DNA of 49,773 nucleotides from Chloroflexota bacterium (GTDB lineage Bacteria; Chloroflexota; Anaerolineae; Promineifilales; Promineifilaceae), in assembly GCA_024277135.1 (NCBI GenBank), contig JAJRVV010000079.1, positions 1-49,773 of the forward strand, written 5' to 3'. Shown in pieces: positions 24,623 through 35,161 of this stretch. The position numbers and the translations under genes are program-made. Each line of letters starts with the position of its first letter. The first letter of the stretch is position 1. The notes below the pieces were generated by a model, which worked only from the letters and a program-made list of their open reading frames with translations, searched no databases and had not been told where the DNA came from.

Positions 24623-25582
24623 ATGGCAGAAACAATCAAAGCATACGGTGACATCAAACTTTTCGCTGGTTCCGGCTGCCCGGAATTGGCCCAGAAAATA
24701 GCAGAGTATATCAACATCCCCATCAGCCCGTGGGACGTCGTTAAGTTTCCCAACGAGAACTTGATGGTGCGGTTGCAAGGCAGCGTGCGCGGCCAGGATG
24801 TGTATATCATCACCAGTCACGCGCGGCCGGTTCATCGCAACATCATGGAAATGCTCATCGCTGTTGATTGCATCAAGCGGGATTCAGCCGGCCGGGTCAC
24901 TGTGGTGATGCCATATTTGGGTTACTCTCAAAGCGATAAAAAAGACCAGCCTCGGGTGCCTATTGCGGCCCGGTTGTTGGCTGACATGATTGAAGTGGCC
25001 GGGGCTGATCGCTGGATAACGATTGACCTGCACGCCGGTCAGATTCAAGGCTTTTACAAAATTCCCGGCGATTCGCTGACGGCGATGCACATTTTGGTGG
25101 ATTATTTCCAGCAGAAGAATCTGGATGCTGTGGTGGTCACGCCCGATCTCGGTTTTGCCAAACGCGGCCGTAACTACGCGGTGGCGTTGGATTTACCGTT
25201 GGCGTTTGTAGAGAAAAGGCGTACCGGCAATGAGATGGGCCGGGAGGCGCTCAGTTTGATCGGTTCTGTCGAAGGCAAAGATGTGATCATCGTGGACGAT
25301 CTGGTGGATACGGCCGGATCCATCGAGCAGGCGGTGAAGCTGGTGAAAGCAAAAGGGGCGCAAGATGTGTACGTCTCCTTCACCCATTCCGTCCTCTCGG
25401 ACCCGGCGGCCGAGCGTTTGCGCAGTTTGCCGATCACAGAAATCGTCACCACCAATACGATCCCCATTCCGCCGGAAAAAATGCTGCCTAACATCACCGT
25501 TCTCAGCGTGGCGGAACTGTTGGGTGAAGTGATCTTGCGCTCCCATGAAGGGCGCAGTGTCGGTGAACTATTTAATGAATAA
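24623..25582 (+). CDS. prs: Ribose-phosphate pyrophosphokinase
   Basis: A 319-residue PRPP synthetase, which makes the PRPP used by TrpD among others. It has the N-terminal FAGSGCPELAQKIAEYI, the flexible loop PYLGYSQSDKKDQPRVPIAARL, the DLHAGQIQGFY motif and the PRPP loop VIIVDDLVDTAGSI. The flexible ATP loop reads YSQSDKK where classical enzymes have YARQDRK, a substitution pattern shared in part by other deep-branching bacterial enzymes. Length is normal. It is flanked by heptamer repeats and followed by secA. Confidence 0.96.
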   Translation: MAETIKAYGDIKLFAGSGCPELAQKIAEYINIPISPWDVVKFPNENLMVRLQGSVRGQDVYIITSHARPVHRNIMEMLIAVDCIKRDSAGRVTVVMPYLGYSQSDKKDQPRVPIAARLLADMIEVAGADRWITIDLHAGQIQGFYKIPGDSLTAMHILVDYFQQKNLDAVVVTPDLGFAKRGRNYAVALDLPLAFVEKRRTGNEMGREALSLIGSVEGKDVIIVDDLVDTAGSIEQAVKLVKAKGAQDVYVSFTHSVLSDPAAERLRSLPITEIVTTNTIPIPPEKMLPNITVLSVAELLGEVILRSHEGRSVGELFNE

Positions 25583-25589
25583 ATCAGAA

Positions 25590-25617
25590 GGATGAAGGGT
25601 GAAGGGTGAAGGATGAA
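25590..25617. repeat. Period-7 repeat (GGATGAA/GGGTGAA)
   Basis: Four heptamers lie between the prs stop and secA. A reversed CTTCACC at about 25632 could pair with them. Confidence 0.85.
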
Positions 25618-25649
25618 ATTTTATCGTCTGCCTTCACCTTTGAAAATCT

Positions 25650-28600
25650 ATGTTTAAGAAAATAGTTTCAAAAATTGTTGGCGACCCCAACCAAAAAATT
25701 ATCAAAGAGTTACGGCCGTTGGTAGACGAGGTAGCCAGTTGGGAACCTGAACTGGAGAAATTGTCGGACGAGGAACTGAAAGGGAAAACGGCCGTACTCA
25801 AAGAGCGATACGAAGACGGCGAAACCCTGGACGATCTGCTGCCTGAAGCGTACGCGCTGGTGCGAGAAGCCTCCCGCCGCACCACCGGCATGAGACATTA
25901 CGACGTGCAGATCATGGGCGGCATCCTGCTCCATCGCGGCGAAATTGTGGAGATGCGCACCGGCGAAGGGAAAACCCTGGTCGTCACCCTTCCCCTTTAC
26001 CTCAACGCCCTGACCGGCAAAGGCGTCCAACTCGTCACCGTCAATGAATATCTGGCCCGGCGAGACGGCGGTTGGATGGGCAGCATCTACCATTTCCTCG
26101 GTCTCACGGTTGGCGTTATCAGCCCCCAGCAAATCTCCGCTTTATATGATCCCGAATATGTCAATCCCGGCGCTGAATTGGAAGACGAACGGCTGGTGCA
26201 TTGGCGGCCGTGTACGCGCAAACAAGCGTATGAAGCCGACGTCACCTATGGCATTAGCAGCGAATTCGGCTTTGATTATTTGCGGGACAACATGGCTAAC
26301 CATCCCGATAAACTGGTGCAGCGAGAACTTAACTTCGCCGTGATTGATGAAGTGGACAATGTTCTCATTGATGAAGCCCGCACCCCGCTCATCATCTCCG
26401 GCCCGGCTCCTCGCACCGGCAAGGATTACGTCCGCTTCGCCGGTTATGTGCGCCGTTTACGACGCAATACCGCTGACGAGGATGAGGACCCCGATGGCCA
26501 TTATGATATTGATGAAAAGAGTCGTTCCATCAGCCTGACAGAGATAGGTATTGCCGAAATCGAAAAACGGATTCCTGAAATTGACACGAATGCCGGGGAC
26601 AGCCTTTACGATCCCCGTTTCTACCATTTGACCTACTACCTGGACAATGCGCTCAAAGCGCAATACCTCTTCAAACGGGATGTGCATTACGTGGTGCAAA
26701 ATGGGGAAGTGTTGATTGTGGATGACTTCACCGGCCGGCTCATGCCCGGCCGTCGCTATTCTGATGGGCTGCACGAGGCCATCGAAGCCAAAGAAGGGGT
26801 TCAGGTCAAGCGGGAAACGATCACCGTGGCCACCATCACGTTGCAGAACTATTTCCGTCTCTACGACAAATTGGCGGGCATGACGGGGACGGCGCTAACC
26901 GACGCCGAAGAATTCGACAAAATTTATGAGTTAGGTGTGACGCCGCTGCCCACCAATGTTCAATATATCGTTGATACTGATTCAATGGGCTTGGTTGAAA
27001 AACGGGAGAAGGTGGAAAACGCGGAATCCATTTCATACCTCGATCCGAGAACGAACCAGCCCGTCTTTTTCAAACGGATTGATTTTCCGGATCAGGTGTA
27101 CGGAACGGGGGCGGCGAAGGACAAGGCCATTATCAATGAAGTGAAGCGGGTTGTCCAGACAGGACGGCCGATTTTGGTGGGCACAACGTCGGTCGAACAT
27201 TCGGAACTGATCCATCGTATGCTGCAAAAGGAGAAAATCCCGCATACGGTGTTGAATGCCAAGATTCACCAATCGGAAGCGTTGATTGTGGCCCAGGCCG
27301 GGCGGCAAAAAGCGGTGACGATTTCGACAAATATGGCTGGGCGGGGAACGGATATTTTGTTGGGCGGCAATCCGGAAGGGATGGCGGCGGAGACATTAGA
27401 GAAGGAACTATTTGAACGGCCGTCGCTCATCCAACTCGCCTTCACCCTGGTAACTGAAGGTGAAGACCCGGCGCGGGCATATGCCGGCCGTCACCCCAAA
27501 CTCAGCGCAGACCTGGTGGATTGGCTCAAGCAGATCAAGGCCGAATTCGATGAAGCCCTGGTCGAGATTGAACAAATTCAAGTGATGGGCTATCTGGCAC
27601 GCCATTTGCAAGAGCCGTACCAAATTGATTACAACGACCTTCTCACCGTGCTGCGTTATGTCCATGCTGGCGCAGTGAGCGAAGCCCGGCTGGTGGTGGA
27701 ACAGTTGGGCAAGGATGTGGCGCTGGCCGATGATGCGGCCCGGTTATGGAACTTGTATTCCCGTTATCAAACCATCCAGTCCGATCCGCAGCGGGCAGCT
27801 CAATTCCTGGCTGAGATTTTATTCGAGAAACATTACAATGCGCGGGCGGCTCTCATCCGCTCCGTGTTGGGCGGGGATGATGCCGAAGCCCGCAAAGTGG
27901 TGGAAACCATCCCGGCGTTACCCGCCAGTTTAATCGATCACATCAAAGGATTGATGGCGGAAACCAGCAAAGAGCATGAGATTGTGCGCGAATTGGGGGG
28001 GCTGCATGTCATTGGCTCTGAACGGCACGAATCCCGCCGGATTGATAACCAGCTTCGCGGCCGGGCGGCGCGCCAGGGCGATCCGGGGTCATCCCGCTTT
28101 TTCCTCTCGCTGGAAGATGAGCTGATGCTCCGGTTTGGCGGCGAGCGGTTGAAGGGCTTTATGCGCCGCACCAACATCCCGGAAGATATGCCGATTGAAA
28201 GCAAGATGTTGGATCGGATCATCGAAAGTTCGCAGGAGCGGATTGAGGGATACAACTTCGACATGCGCAAGAGCGTGGTCGAATATGACGATGTGATGAA
28301 CAAACAGCGGCAGGCGATTTATGATGAACGCCGCGCCATTCTTTTGGGAACTGACGATGGTCTGGACGAGAAGGTGGAAGCCGCTTTTGAAACCACCATT
28401 GCCGAATTAGTTGGCAATTATGTGGATAATTACTCCGACTACATGCGAGGCGAGGTCACCCGCACCATCACTGATTTCAGCACGGATGCGACGAATACCA
28501 TCAACCTGACCGGCGTTTTGGCGCGTTTACGCGGCATGATCCCTGGAATTTTAAGGCTGGATCGATCTGAATTGGCCGAATTATCCGGGGAAGCGTTGGC

Positions 28601-29600
28601 CGGTGAGTTGATGATGCTGGTGTATGAACAAGAGGAGGAGGGTACGAATTTGTACCAGCTCCTTTTGGCGATGGGGCGGTTTTTGCCGCTGCTGCCGCCG
28701 GTGCCGAATTTGGCAGCTTTGGCCGGCCGCCGGTCGGGACAGCTTCAGGCGCGGGAAAATTTACGCCGGGAATATGTGGCGCAGGTGGAATCATTTTTTA
28801 ATGATTTTCTGGCGGAGCAGTTTGAGGATGCGGATCGGGAGCGGATTTGGGAGACGGCCGTCACCCAACTCAATCAGGCCTTCAATCACTTTGCTATCGA
28901 GGGGCTGTCCCAGAAAACCGCGCTCACCCGGCAAATCCGGTTCCGCCAGGAAGCGGAAGGCGCCGTGCGCGACCTGCTGTTGGAGAGTCTGTCCACATTA
29001 GAAAGCGACCAGTTGATTGACGCGCTCAATACCTACGTGGCTCAGGAGCAGCAGCGGTGGCGAGAGCGGATCGGCGAAGAAGAGTATCGTAACTTCCAAC
29101 GGCTGTTGCTGCTGGACGCCATTGACCGAGAATGGCGGGATTATCTGACGGCGATGGATGACCTGCGCCGGGAAATTGGGCTGGTGGGCATCGCCCAAAA
29201 AGACCCCAAGGTGGAGTATAAACGCCGCTCTTACGAAATGTTCACCGATATGCGGCACAACATTGAGCAGGATATCGTGGATCGGTATTTCCGCCAACTG
29301 GCCTCGCATCAGGCGTTTATTAAACAGCAAGAGGCGGAAGTGGCGTATCAACTGAAAGCGCAGGGGGCCGGTTTCCAGGTGGTGAAACGGCAAGGCGGCA
29401 AAGGCGTGGAACTGCGCCGGGATATGCCTAAAGTGGGGCGGAATGAATTGTGCCCCTGCGGCAGCGGCAAGAAGTTTAAGCATTGTCACGGCCGTACTGC
29501 CGGATCGGCGGCTCCATCCGCATCGGCCGCTAATGGTCAACCTAAAAACACTGCTAAAAAACGGCCGTCATCCCACAAGAAAAAGCGAAAACGGCGCTGA
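25650..29600 (+). CDS. secA: Preprotein translocase ATPase SecA, unusually long
   Basis: The motor that drives preproteins through SecYEG. The order is canonical: Walker [11 protein letters not shown] near residue 101, Walker [22 protein letters not shown] near 229, [18 protein letters not shown] near 560-575, [29 protein letters not shown] near 778, and a C-terminal SEC-C zinc motif [14 protein letters not shown] near 1267 with a Lys-rich tail. At 1316 residues it exceeds the usual 830-950. Much of the excess is a helical insert between about 585 and 770, where most SecA proteins have only about 40 residues. Further expansions lie at about 165-185 and in the scaffold region 900-1060. No frameshift is seen. 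Confidence 0.95.
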   Translation: MFKKIVSKIVGDPNQKIIKELRPLVDEVASWEPELEKLSDEELKGKTAVLKERYEDGETLDDLLPEAYALVREASRRTTGMRHYDVQIMGGILLHRGEIVEMRTGEGKTLVVTLPLYLNALTGKGVQLVTVNEYLARRDGGWMGSIYHFLGLTVGVISPQQISALYDPEYVNPGAELEDERLVHWRPCTRKQAYEADVTYGISSEFGFDYLRDNMANHPDKLVQRELNFAVIDEVDNVLIDEARTPLIISGPAPRTGKDYVRFAGYVRRLRRNTADEDEDPDGHYDIDEKSRSISLTEIGIAEIEKRIPEIDTNAGDSLYDPRFYHLTYYLDNALKAQYLFKRDVHYVVQNGEVLIVDDFTGRLMPGRRYSDGLHEAIEAKEGVQVKRETITVATITLQNYFRLYDKLAGMTGTALTDAEEFDKIYELGVTPLPTNVQYIVDTDSMGLVEKREKVENAESISYLDPRTNQPVFFKRIDFPDQVYGTGAAKDKAIINEVKRVVQTGRPILVGTTSVEHSELIHRMLQKEKIPHTVLNAKIHQSEALIVAQAGRQKAVTISTNMAGRGTDILLGGNPEGMAAETLEKELFERPSLIQLAFTLVTEGEDPARAYAGRHPKLSADLVDWLKQIKAEFDEALVEIEQIQVMGYLARHLQEPYQIDYNDLLTVLRYVHAGAVSEARLVVEQLGKDVALADDAARLWNLYSRYQTIQSDPQRAAQFLAEILFEKHYNARAALIRSVLGGDDAEARKVVETIPALPASLIDHIKGLMAETSKEHEIVRELGGLHVIGSERHESRRIDNQLRGRAARQGDPGSSRFFLSLEDELMLRFGGERLKGFMRRTNIPEDMPIESKMLDRIIESSQERIEGYNFDMRKSVVEYDDVMNKQRQAIYDERRAILLGTDDGLDEKVEAAFETTIAELVGNYVDNYSDYMRGEVTRTITDFSTDATNTINLTGVLARLRGMIPGILRLDRSELAELSGEALAGELMMLVYEQEEEGTNLYQLLLAMGRFLPLLPPVPNLAALAGRRSGQLQARENLRREYVAQVESFFNDFLAEQFEDADRERIWETAVTQLNQAFNHFAIEGLSQKTALTRQIRFRQEAEGAVRDLLLESLSTLESDQLIDALNTYVAQEQQRWRERIGEEEYRNFQRLLLLDAIDREWRDYLTAMDDLRREIGLVGIAQKDPKVEYKRRSYEMFTDMRHNIEQDIVDRYFRQLASHQAFIKQQEAEVAYQLKAQGAGFQVVKRQGGKGVELRRDMPKVGRNELCPCGSGKKFKHCHGRTAGSAAPSASAANGQPKNTAKKRPSSHKKKRKRR

Positions 29601-29754
29601 TCTATGCACAGGCGTGTTCGTGTTTACAAAAAAATCACGTTTTTTTTGCGGATTAGGCATTGACGAGATGCCAAAAACGTGGTTTCATGAAAAAGGCATC
29701 AGAGGACAGTAACCAGAAAGCAACTGTCATGTCATCAAGTAAAAGAGCCTGATT

Positions 29755-32349
29755 ATGCCCGATCAATCGAATCGTTTTCGTGCATTAACCGCGTTTCAAT
29801 CCGCAGTCCAGTCGGCGTTTACCCTGCAAGATTTGCAAGATACGGCCGTTGCCTTTATGCGTGAGCAGTTGGACGTGGATGATGTACACATTGCTGATTC
29901 CACCATCCCCGATGAAGGCAGCGCCGATGTGATGCTGGTTCCCATTCAGCAGACGGGCTACAGCTTGCGGCTGAGCCGGGACAATCCGCTGGATGAAGAG
30001 GAAACGGCCGTCGTCAAGATAGCCGCTTCCTTGATAACCGACGCCCCATTTTTTGAGAAAACGACCACTACCCTGCAACAGCAGCTTGAAGAACTAAACA
30101 CGCTGTACGAAGCCAACATCTCCATGACGGCCAAAATTGACCGGGATGATGTGCTGCAAACTGTGGTGGCTGAAATGGCGCAGGCGCTCAAACTTGACAG
30201 CTGCACCATTTTTGTGTGGGATGTTCACCGTCACAAACTCAAACCGGCCGCCCACCACAACGGTCTGACGGCTTCTGATACCGAACCCCAACTCATGGGA
30301 CTCAACAAAGTGGCCGAATTGGCCGAACATCCGGCGCTGCAACAGATCATGGAGACGCCAGAAATTCGGAGTTTGCGCCGGGATGAGTCTGCCAGTGAAA
30401 TTGACCGGCAGCTGCTGGAAGCGGCCAATTTGCAAACTGTGCTGCTGGCGCCGTTAATGCGGCAAGATAAATTTTTGGGATTGCTGGGGCTGGGTCAGAA
30501 AACGGCCGCGCGCACCTTTACCGATCACGAACTGCGTTTAACCAAAAACCTGGCCAATCAGGCGGCGGTCGCTATTGAACACGCCAACCTGTTCCGGCAG
30601 GCGCAGCGACGGATTCAAGAGCTGTCCACTTTTCAGGACATCGTGCTGCAACTGAACACGCCGCTCAAACTAAGCGAAGTGCTGGCCACGATCACCAAAT
30701 CGGCGTTGAAGCTGGTGGATGCCAGCAACATGCATATTTACTTGTATAATCCAGAAACCGATGCCTTTACTTTTGGCTCGGCGTTGTGGCAAGACGGCCG
30801 TCGTACACCGGCCGTTCCCGCGCCGCGCAAAGAAGGTCTGACGATGGCTGTTGTTCACAAAAGAGAACCCATCGTCATCAACGATGCTGGCAGCCATCCT
30901 CTCTTTCAATCGGAAAAATCTCGTTCCTGGGGGATCTGCTCGATTGCCGGATTCCCCTTGCGGCACGGAAATCAGGTGATTGGCGCATTCACGGCCACAT
31001 TTTTGCATCCCCATGCCTTTTCAGAAGATGAGCAATTGGTCTTGAGTTTGTTGGCTGACCAAGCGGCTGTGGCGGTGCGTAACGCGGGGCTGTTTGCCGG
31101 TTCTCAGCGTCGGCTGCGGGATATGGCTGCCCTGGTGGACATGGCCAAACAAGTGACCGGTAATCTTAAGCTTCGTTCCGTATTGCAAACCACCGTGCAA
31201 ACTATCAAAGGACTTTTAAGCGCGCGCGCCAGTACCATCACCATGCTATCTGAAAGCGCCACCGAACTGGTGGTGGTTGCTGCCGCCGGCGCAGACCCGG
31301 AAGCGGTGGATAAAGCCCGCATGAAGTTGGGCGAAGGGGTATCCGGCCAGGTGGTGCGCGCTGCCGAACTGGTGTACATTCGAGATGCCCACAGCGAGCC
31401 AGATTTCCTCTTTTTTGATGAAGTGGTACGCAGTTTGCTAGTAGTGCCGCTCATCATTCGGGATCGGGCCATCGGCACGATGACGGTGGACAACGCCCAG
31501 CCCAATGCGTTCAGCGAATCGGATATCCAATTGATGATGATTGCCGCCGCTCAGGTGAGTGTGGCCATTGCCAATGCCCGCCTGTTTGAAGAGCTGGAAG
31601 AACGGGCGGCCGAGTTGGCTGCGGCGTATGAAGAGTTAAAAGAGAGTGATCGGCTGAAAGATGAACTGGTGCAAAACGTCTCCCACGAACTGCGCACCCC
31701 GCTCACTTTTGTCAAGGGGTACGTGGATTTGTTAATGGAGGGGGAGATGGGGCTGGTGACGCCGCACCAGCAAGAGGCGTTGCTCATTGTGGCTGAGAAA
31801 ACGGATGAGATCACTCGATTAATTGAGGACATCATCACGTTGCAGCGGATTGATGCGGGCAATTTGCAGTTGGAAAAGGTATCGTTGGCGGAGATGATTA
31901 AGACGGCCGTTGCCAGCCACACCCTGGTTGCCGACAAGAAAGGGATGCGCATCGTGTCTCAAATACCGGATGGCATTGCTGATTTAGCGTTCATTGACAA
32001 ACAGCGCATCAACCAGGTGCTGGATAACATTATCGGCAACGCACTGAAGTTCAGCCCTGACGGCGGTATCATCACCGTCGCCTTGTTTGAGGAGGAGGAT
32101 GTGATAGGGATTGCCGTTTCCGATCAAGGGGTGGGCGTGCCTGAGGACAAGCGCGAACGGATTTTTGAGCGATTTTATCAGGTTGATGGATCGGCGCGGC
32201 GCCGTTTTGGCGGCACGGGCGTGGGGCTGGCTATCGTCAAGCGGATTGTGGATGCGCACCAGGGCCGCATCTGGGTGGAGAGTGCAGTCAAGGAGGGCAG
32301 CACCTTTTTCATCACGCTGCCCAAAGCGGCTAAACAGGTCGCTGCCTGA
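29755..32349 (+). CDS. Cytoplasmic multi-GAF sensor histidine kinase
   Basis: An 864-residue kinase without transmembrane segments. After a partial GAF-like region (1-105) come about three GAF domains (roughly 115-290, 300-450, 465-620) joined by helical linkers such as RRIQELSTFQDIVLQLNT. HisKA has SHELRTPLTFVKGYVDLL with the phospho-acceptor His near 643, and HATPase (about 690-860) has NVLDNIIGNALKFSP-type N box, DQGVGVPEDKRERIFERFYQ and GGTGVGLAIVKRI. GAF domains bind small ligands or chromophores; no bilin-binding Cys motif stands out. No response regulator is adjacent. It is a separate unit downstream of secA. Confidence 0.93.
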   Translation: MPDQSNRFRALTAFQSAVQSAFTLQDLQDTAVAFMREQLDVDDVHIADSTIPDEGSADVMLVPIQQTGYSLRLSRDNPLDEEETAVVKIAASLITDAPFFEKTTTTLQQQLEELNTLYEANISMTAKIDRDDVLQTVVAEMAQALKLDSCTIFVWDVHRHKLKPAAHHNGLTASDTEPQLMGLNKVAELAEHPALQQIMETPEIRSLRRDESASEIDRQLLEAANLQTVLLAPLMRQDKFLGLLGLGQKTAARTFTDHELRLTKNLANQAAVAIEHANLFRQAQRRIQELSTFQDIVLQLNTPLKLSEVLATITKSALKLVDASNMHIYLYNPETDAFTFGSALWQDGRRTPAVPAPRKEGLTMAVVHKREPIVINDAGSHPLFQSEKSRSWGICSIAGFPLRHGNQVIGAFTATFLHPHAFSEDEQLVLSLLADQAAVAVRNAGLFAGSQRRLRDMAALVDMAKQVTGNLKLRSVLQTTVQTIKGLLSARASTITMLSESATELVVVAAAGADPEAVDKARMKLGEGVSGQVVRAAELVYIRDAHSEPDFLFFDEVVRSLLVVPLIIRDRAIGTMTVDNAQPNAFSESDIQLMMIAAAQVSVAIANARLFEELEERAAELAAAYEELKESDRLKDELVQNVSHELRTPLTFVKGYVDLLMEGEMGLVTPHQQEALLIVAEKTDEITRLIEDIITLQRIDAGNLQLEKVSLAEMIKTAVASHTLVADKKGMRIVSQIPDGIADLAFIDKQRINQVLDNIIGNALKFSPDGGIITVALFEEEDVIGIAVSDQGVGVPEDKRERIFERFYQVDGSARRRFGGTGVGLAIVKRIVDAHQGRIWVESAVKEGSTFFITLPKAAKQVAA

Positions 32350-32367
32350 CGGATTTTTAATTTCGTT

Positions 32368-32395
32368 TTGAAGTATTGGCAATTTGATTTACTAT
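32368..32395 (+). promoter_or_regulatory. Promoter of the adenosine deaminase gene
   Basis: TTGAAG (32368-32373) and TACTAT (32390-32395) are spaced 16 bp. Transcription starting near 32402 would exclude the first in-frame ATG at 32397 and supports the start at 32460. Confidence 0.5.
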
Positions 32396-32459
32396 TATGC
32401 GGCGCTGGAAACGGCCGTTTCCGGGCAAACTATCAACGTCCACAGCAAACCATTTCATC

Positions 32460-33545
32460 ATGACTCAGGCCAATACCAATCAACCGCCTATGCCACAACC
32501 GATTGATTACAGCCAACCGCTCAACCGAACCGTTTTGCAGGCGATGCCTAAAATTGACCTGCACCGGCATCTGGAAGGCTCTCTCCGGCTGGAATCGTTG
32601 TTAGCCATCGCCCGCGAATTTAACCTCGATCTGCCTATGGACGGGCTGGAAGCGTTACGGCCGTTGGTTCAGGTGACAGACGATCCCCCCGATCATGAAG
32701 TATTTCTGAGCAAATTCCAGGTTTTGCGCCAATTCTACCGCAACCCCGAACTCGTCAAACGACTGACGTATGAAGTGATCGCCGACGCCGCTGCCGACAA
32801 TGTCCATTACCTGGAACTTCGCTTCAGCCCGCAAGCGCTCACCCGCGTCAACGAATACACCCTGCACGATGCCGTCCATTGGGTGCGCGAGGCAGCCCAA
32901 CACGCCAGCAGGGATTTCGCCATTGAAGTGGGGTTAATCATCACCCTGGTGCGGCATGATCCATTGGAGCAAGCCGAAATGGTAGTGGATGCGGCCGAGC
33001 GGCACGTAGGCCGGGGCATTGCCGGGATAGACCTGGCCGGTGATGAAGTCGCTTTTCCGCCTGGTCCGTTCACACCCATTTTCAAGCGAGCGCATGAAGC
33101 GGGGTTGGGTATCACCATCCATGCCGGGGAATGGGCCAGCGCCGATGGGGTGAAGCAGGCCATCGAGGATTTGTATGCCGACCGGATTGGACATGGGGTG
33201 CGGCTGGTGGAAAATTCGCGTATCGCCCGCATGGTGCGCGAACGAGGGGTGGCTTTAGAAGTGTGTCTGACCAGCAATGTGCAGACGGGCGTGATCCACG
33301 ATATTCGGCATCATCCTTTGGCCGATTTGCTCAATTTTGGGTTGCAGGTGACGATTAACACAGATGATCCCACGGTGAGCAACATCACGCTGACGGATGA
33401 GTATGAAATCGCCACGACGCTCTTGAATCAGAGTTATACAGATTTAAGACAGATGATTTTGAATGCGGCTGAGGCTGCCTTTTTGCCGGAAGAGAGCCGT
33501 AAACGACTGGTCACTTATTTCGAAGACCAACTTCCCCGCCTATAA
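32460..33545 (+). CDS. add: Adenosine deaminase
   Basis: A 361-residue amidohydrolase-superfamily TIM barrel that deaminates adenosine to inosine. The zinc-binding HxH is in KIDLHRHLEGSLR near residue 32, the catalytic His-Ala-Gly-Glu is HAGEW, then RIGHGVRL, LEVCLTSNVQTG, and the Asp pair in TINTDDPTVSN. SNVQTG and the final layout fit true adenosine deaminases, although related adenine or futalosine-type deaminases exist. The frame opens at 32397, but the ATG at 32460 follows the likely promoter. The 3' end overlaps the convergent gene by 6 bp. Confidence 0.93.
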   Translation: MTQANTNQPPMPQPIDYSQPLNRTVLQAMPKIDLHRHLEGSLRLESLLAIAREFNLDLPMDGLEALRPLVQVTDDPPDHEVFLSKFQVLRQFYRNPELVKRLTYEVIADAAADNVHYLELRFSPQALTRVNEYTLHDAVHWVREAAQHASRDFAIEVGLIITLVRHDPLEQAEMVVDAAERHVGRGIAGIDLAGDEVAFPPGPFTPIFKRAHEAGLGITIHAGEWASADGVKQAIEDLYADRIGHGVRLVENSRIARMVRERGVALEVCLTSNVQTGVIHDIRHHPLADLLNFGLQVTINTDDPTVSNITLTDEYEIATTLLNQSYTDLRQMILNAAEAAFLPEESRKRLVTYFEDQLPRL

Positions 33546-34136
33546 TTTCTCCCACTCGCGCAGCGCCTGTTTGATTAACTTTTGTATTACCGTCTCCGGC
33601 AGTTTATTGGGGTGGCTGTCAACTTTCCCATCCACTTTGATCTGCAAACCGCCATTGGGATGTTCTGCCAGGTGAATCGAACGGCCGGCCAATTCGGGCA
33701 CGGCCGTCACCAACCGCTGCAAGATCGCGTCAATCTGCCCCACAATGGGCAGGCTGCGATCAATCCCCTCCACCGCAAGAGGAGCTTCTTCTGGGATGGG
33801 TGCGGGGCGCACCAGAGAGGGCTTGGCCGGGGCGGCGCTGGCCCGCAGTTGTTCCCGTTCTTGTTCTAATTTTTGTAAAAACGCCTGCTGCTGTTCCTCT
33901 TGCGGGGGCTGGGGCGGGGTTGGCAGCCCCAGGGGCGGCGCCGAACCGGCATCCACCAGGGTTTGATACCCACCGGCAAAGGCGATCAATTCGCCGATAG
34001 CGGCCAGGAGCATCTGCCGGGACTTGCCGGCTGTGATTTCGGCGATTTGTTCGTACTGGTTTTCGCCCACCTGGACGACGAGTTTTCCCAGGGGAGGAAC
34101 CCGTAAAACGCGCATGATGTCAATTTCTTTAGCCAT
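33540..34136 (-). CDS. Hypothetical cytoplasmic protein with a Pro/Gln-rich linker
   Basis: I do not recognise this 198-residue protein. It has a compact N-terminal region (MAKEIDIMRVLRVPPLGKLVVQVG, EIAEITAGKSRQMLLAAIGELIAFAGG), a Pro/Gln/Glu-rich linker with a helix (about 75-130), and a C-terminal domain with GRSIHLAEHPNGGLQIKVDGK. The end (PETVIQKLIKQALREWEKL) is a charged helix. No signal or membrane segment is present. GAGGG lies seven bases before the ATG at 34136. The N-terminal part resembles small regulatory or scaffold modules, but that is only an impression. Downstream of fpg on the same strand. Confidence 0.75.
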   Translation of the reverse strand: MAKEIDIMRVLRVPPLGKLVVQVGENQYEQIAEITAGKSRQMLLAAIGELIAFAGGYQTLVDAGSAPPLGLPTPPQPPQEEQQQAFLQKLEQEREQLRASAAPAKPSLVRPAPIPEEAPLAVEGIDRSLPIVGQIDAILQRLVTAVPELAGRSIHLAEHPNGGLQIKVDGKVDSHPNKLPETVIQKLIKQALREWEKL

Positions 34137-34147
34137 GATTTTCCCTC

Positions 34148-35005
34148 TCATAACTGTGCAGACATCCGATTTCTTGGAGAAATCGGATGTCTAGTTGGCT
34201 GGCAGGTTGGGCAAAAATGGGCGCTACGGCCGTGCAGCTTGATACGTTGAATTGGTGCGCCACATTCAAAACAGGGGGCGTCCTGACGGCGAAAAACCGC
34301 CAGGGCATTTTGCATATCCCCTTTGCTGCCGTCCGGCTTGATGTACTGGTCAATGCTGGCTCCTTCCCGATCAATGCCGGTTTGCAAGACGCGGCGAATG
34401 GCGGCGTGCAACGTCGTGATTTCGGCGTCGGTCAGGCTGTTGGCGGCGCGGCGCGGGTGCAGTTTGGCGTAAAACAGAGCTTCGTCGGCGTAGATGTTGC
34501 CCACCCCGGCGATGAAGGTTTGGTCGAGCAACAGCGGTTTGAGGGCGCGGGAACGGCCGTGCAGCCGGGATTTGAGCGTATCAACGGTGAACGCATCCGC
34601 CAGCGGCTCTGGCCCCAAATGGCTTAACAGTTGTTCCGGCTCCTGGGTGAGCAGCGCCCGGCCAAATTTGCGCTGATCCTTGAACCGGAGTTCACGGCCG
34701 TCGTCCAGCTGAAAAATGGTGTGGACATGAGGATGGCGCGGGACATCCGCCGCTGCCACCGACAAATGCCCCGACATTCTCAGGTGGATGATGAGCGTTT
34801 CGCCGCCGCTGAGGGTAAAGAGCAGGTATTTGGCGCGCCGGTTGACGGCCTGAAACTGCTGGTTGTGGATGCGGGCGCGCAGTTCGGCCAGGTCAGGGGC
34901 GGCGATGTGGCGCGGCCAATCGTTGTAGACGCCGACCACCTGCCGCCCGATCAACGGCCGTCGCAAAGCGCGCACAGTGGTTTCTACTTCTGGTAATTCC
35001 GGCAT
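34148..35005 (-). CDS. fpg: Formamidopyrimidine-DNA glycosylase
   Basis: A 285-residue base-excision repair enzyme that removes 8-oxoguanine and nicks the strand. The N-terminal catalytic PELPEVET (Pro and Glu after Met removal), the helix-two-turn-helix with LDQTFIAGVGNIYADEALF, and the C-terminal zinc finger CFECG...CPTCQ are all present. The tail after the finger (HPISPRNRMSAQL) is encoded by a palindromic repeat, and a related copy lies just upstream of the gene. GAGGA precedes the ATG. It is upstream of the hypothetical gene at 33540 on the same strand. Confidence 0.96.
   Translation of the reverse strand: MPELPEVETTVRALRRPLIGRQVVGVYNDWPRHIAAPDLAELRARIHNQQFQAVNRRAKYLLFTLSGGETLIIHLRMSGHLSVAAADVPRHPHVHTIFQLDDGRELRFKDQRKFGRALLTQEPEQLLSHLGPEPLADAFTVDTLKSRLHGRSRALKPLLLDQTFIAGVGNIYADEALFYAKLHPRRAANSLTDAEITTLHAAIRRVLQTGIDREGASIDQYIKPDGSKGDMQNALAVFRRQDAPCFECGAPIQRIKLHGRSAHFCPTCQPTRHPISPRNRMSAQL
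34160..34192. repeat. Palindrome at the 3' end of fpg
   Basis: AGACATCCGATTTCT (34160-34174) and its exact reverse complement (34178-34192) flank a 3-nt loop. It lies inside the last codons of fpg. A near-identical palindrome sits at 35016-35048. Confidence 0.9.
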
Positions 35006-35015
35006 AGGGTTCCTC

Positions 35016-35048
35016 AGACATCTGATTTCTTCAAGAAATCGGATGTCT
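35016..35048. repeat. Palindrome just upstream of fpg
   Basis: The arms 35016-35031 and 35033-35048 pair over 16 bp with one T-G pair. The core (AGAAATCGGATGTCT) is identical to the palindrome at 34160-34192, so fpg is bracketed by two copies. Confidence 0.9.
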
Positions 35049-35087
35049 TTGATTATACATGGAAACCCCCATTTGCGGCGACAAGTT

Positions 35088-35117
35088 TTGACAGGAAGAC
35101 GGCCGTCGTTTTACAAT
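35088..35117 (+). promoter_or_regulatory. Promoter of the hypothetical gene at 35162
   Basis: TTGACA (35088-35093) and TACAAT (35112-35117) are spaced 18 bp. An ACGGCCGT palindrome occupies the spacer. Confidence 0.7.
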
Positions 35118-35161
35118 ACATTCAACCATTTCATTTGTAGTTTAGACGCCAAACGAGCGCC

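Noticed and set aside
29601-29700. Terminator after secA
   Set aside because: An A-run and T-run around TCACG could pair weakly, but there is no GC stem, so it is not called.
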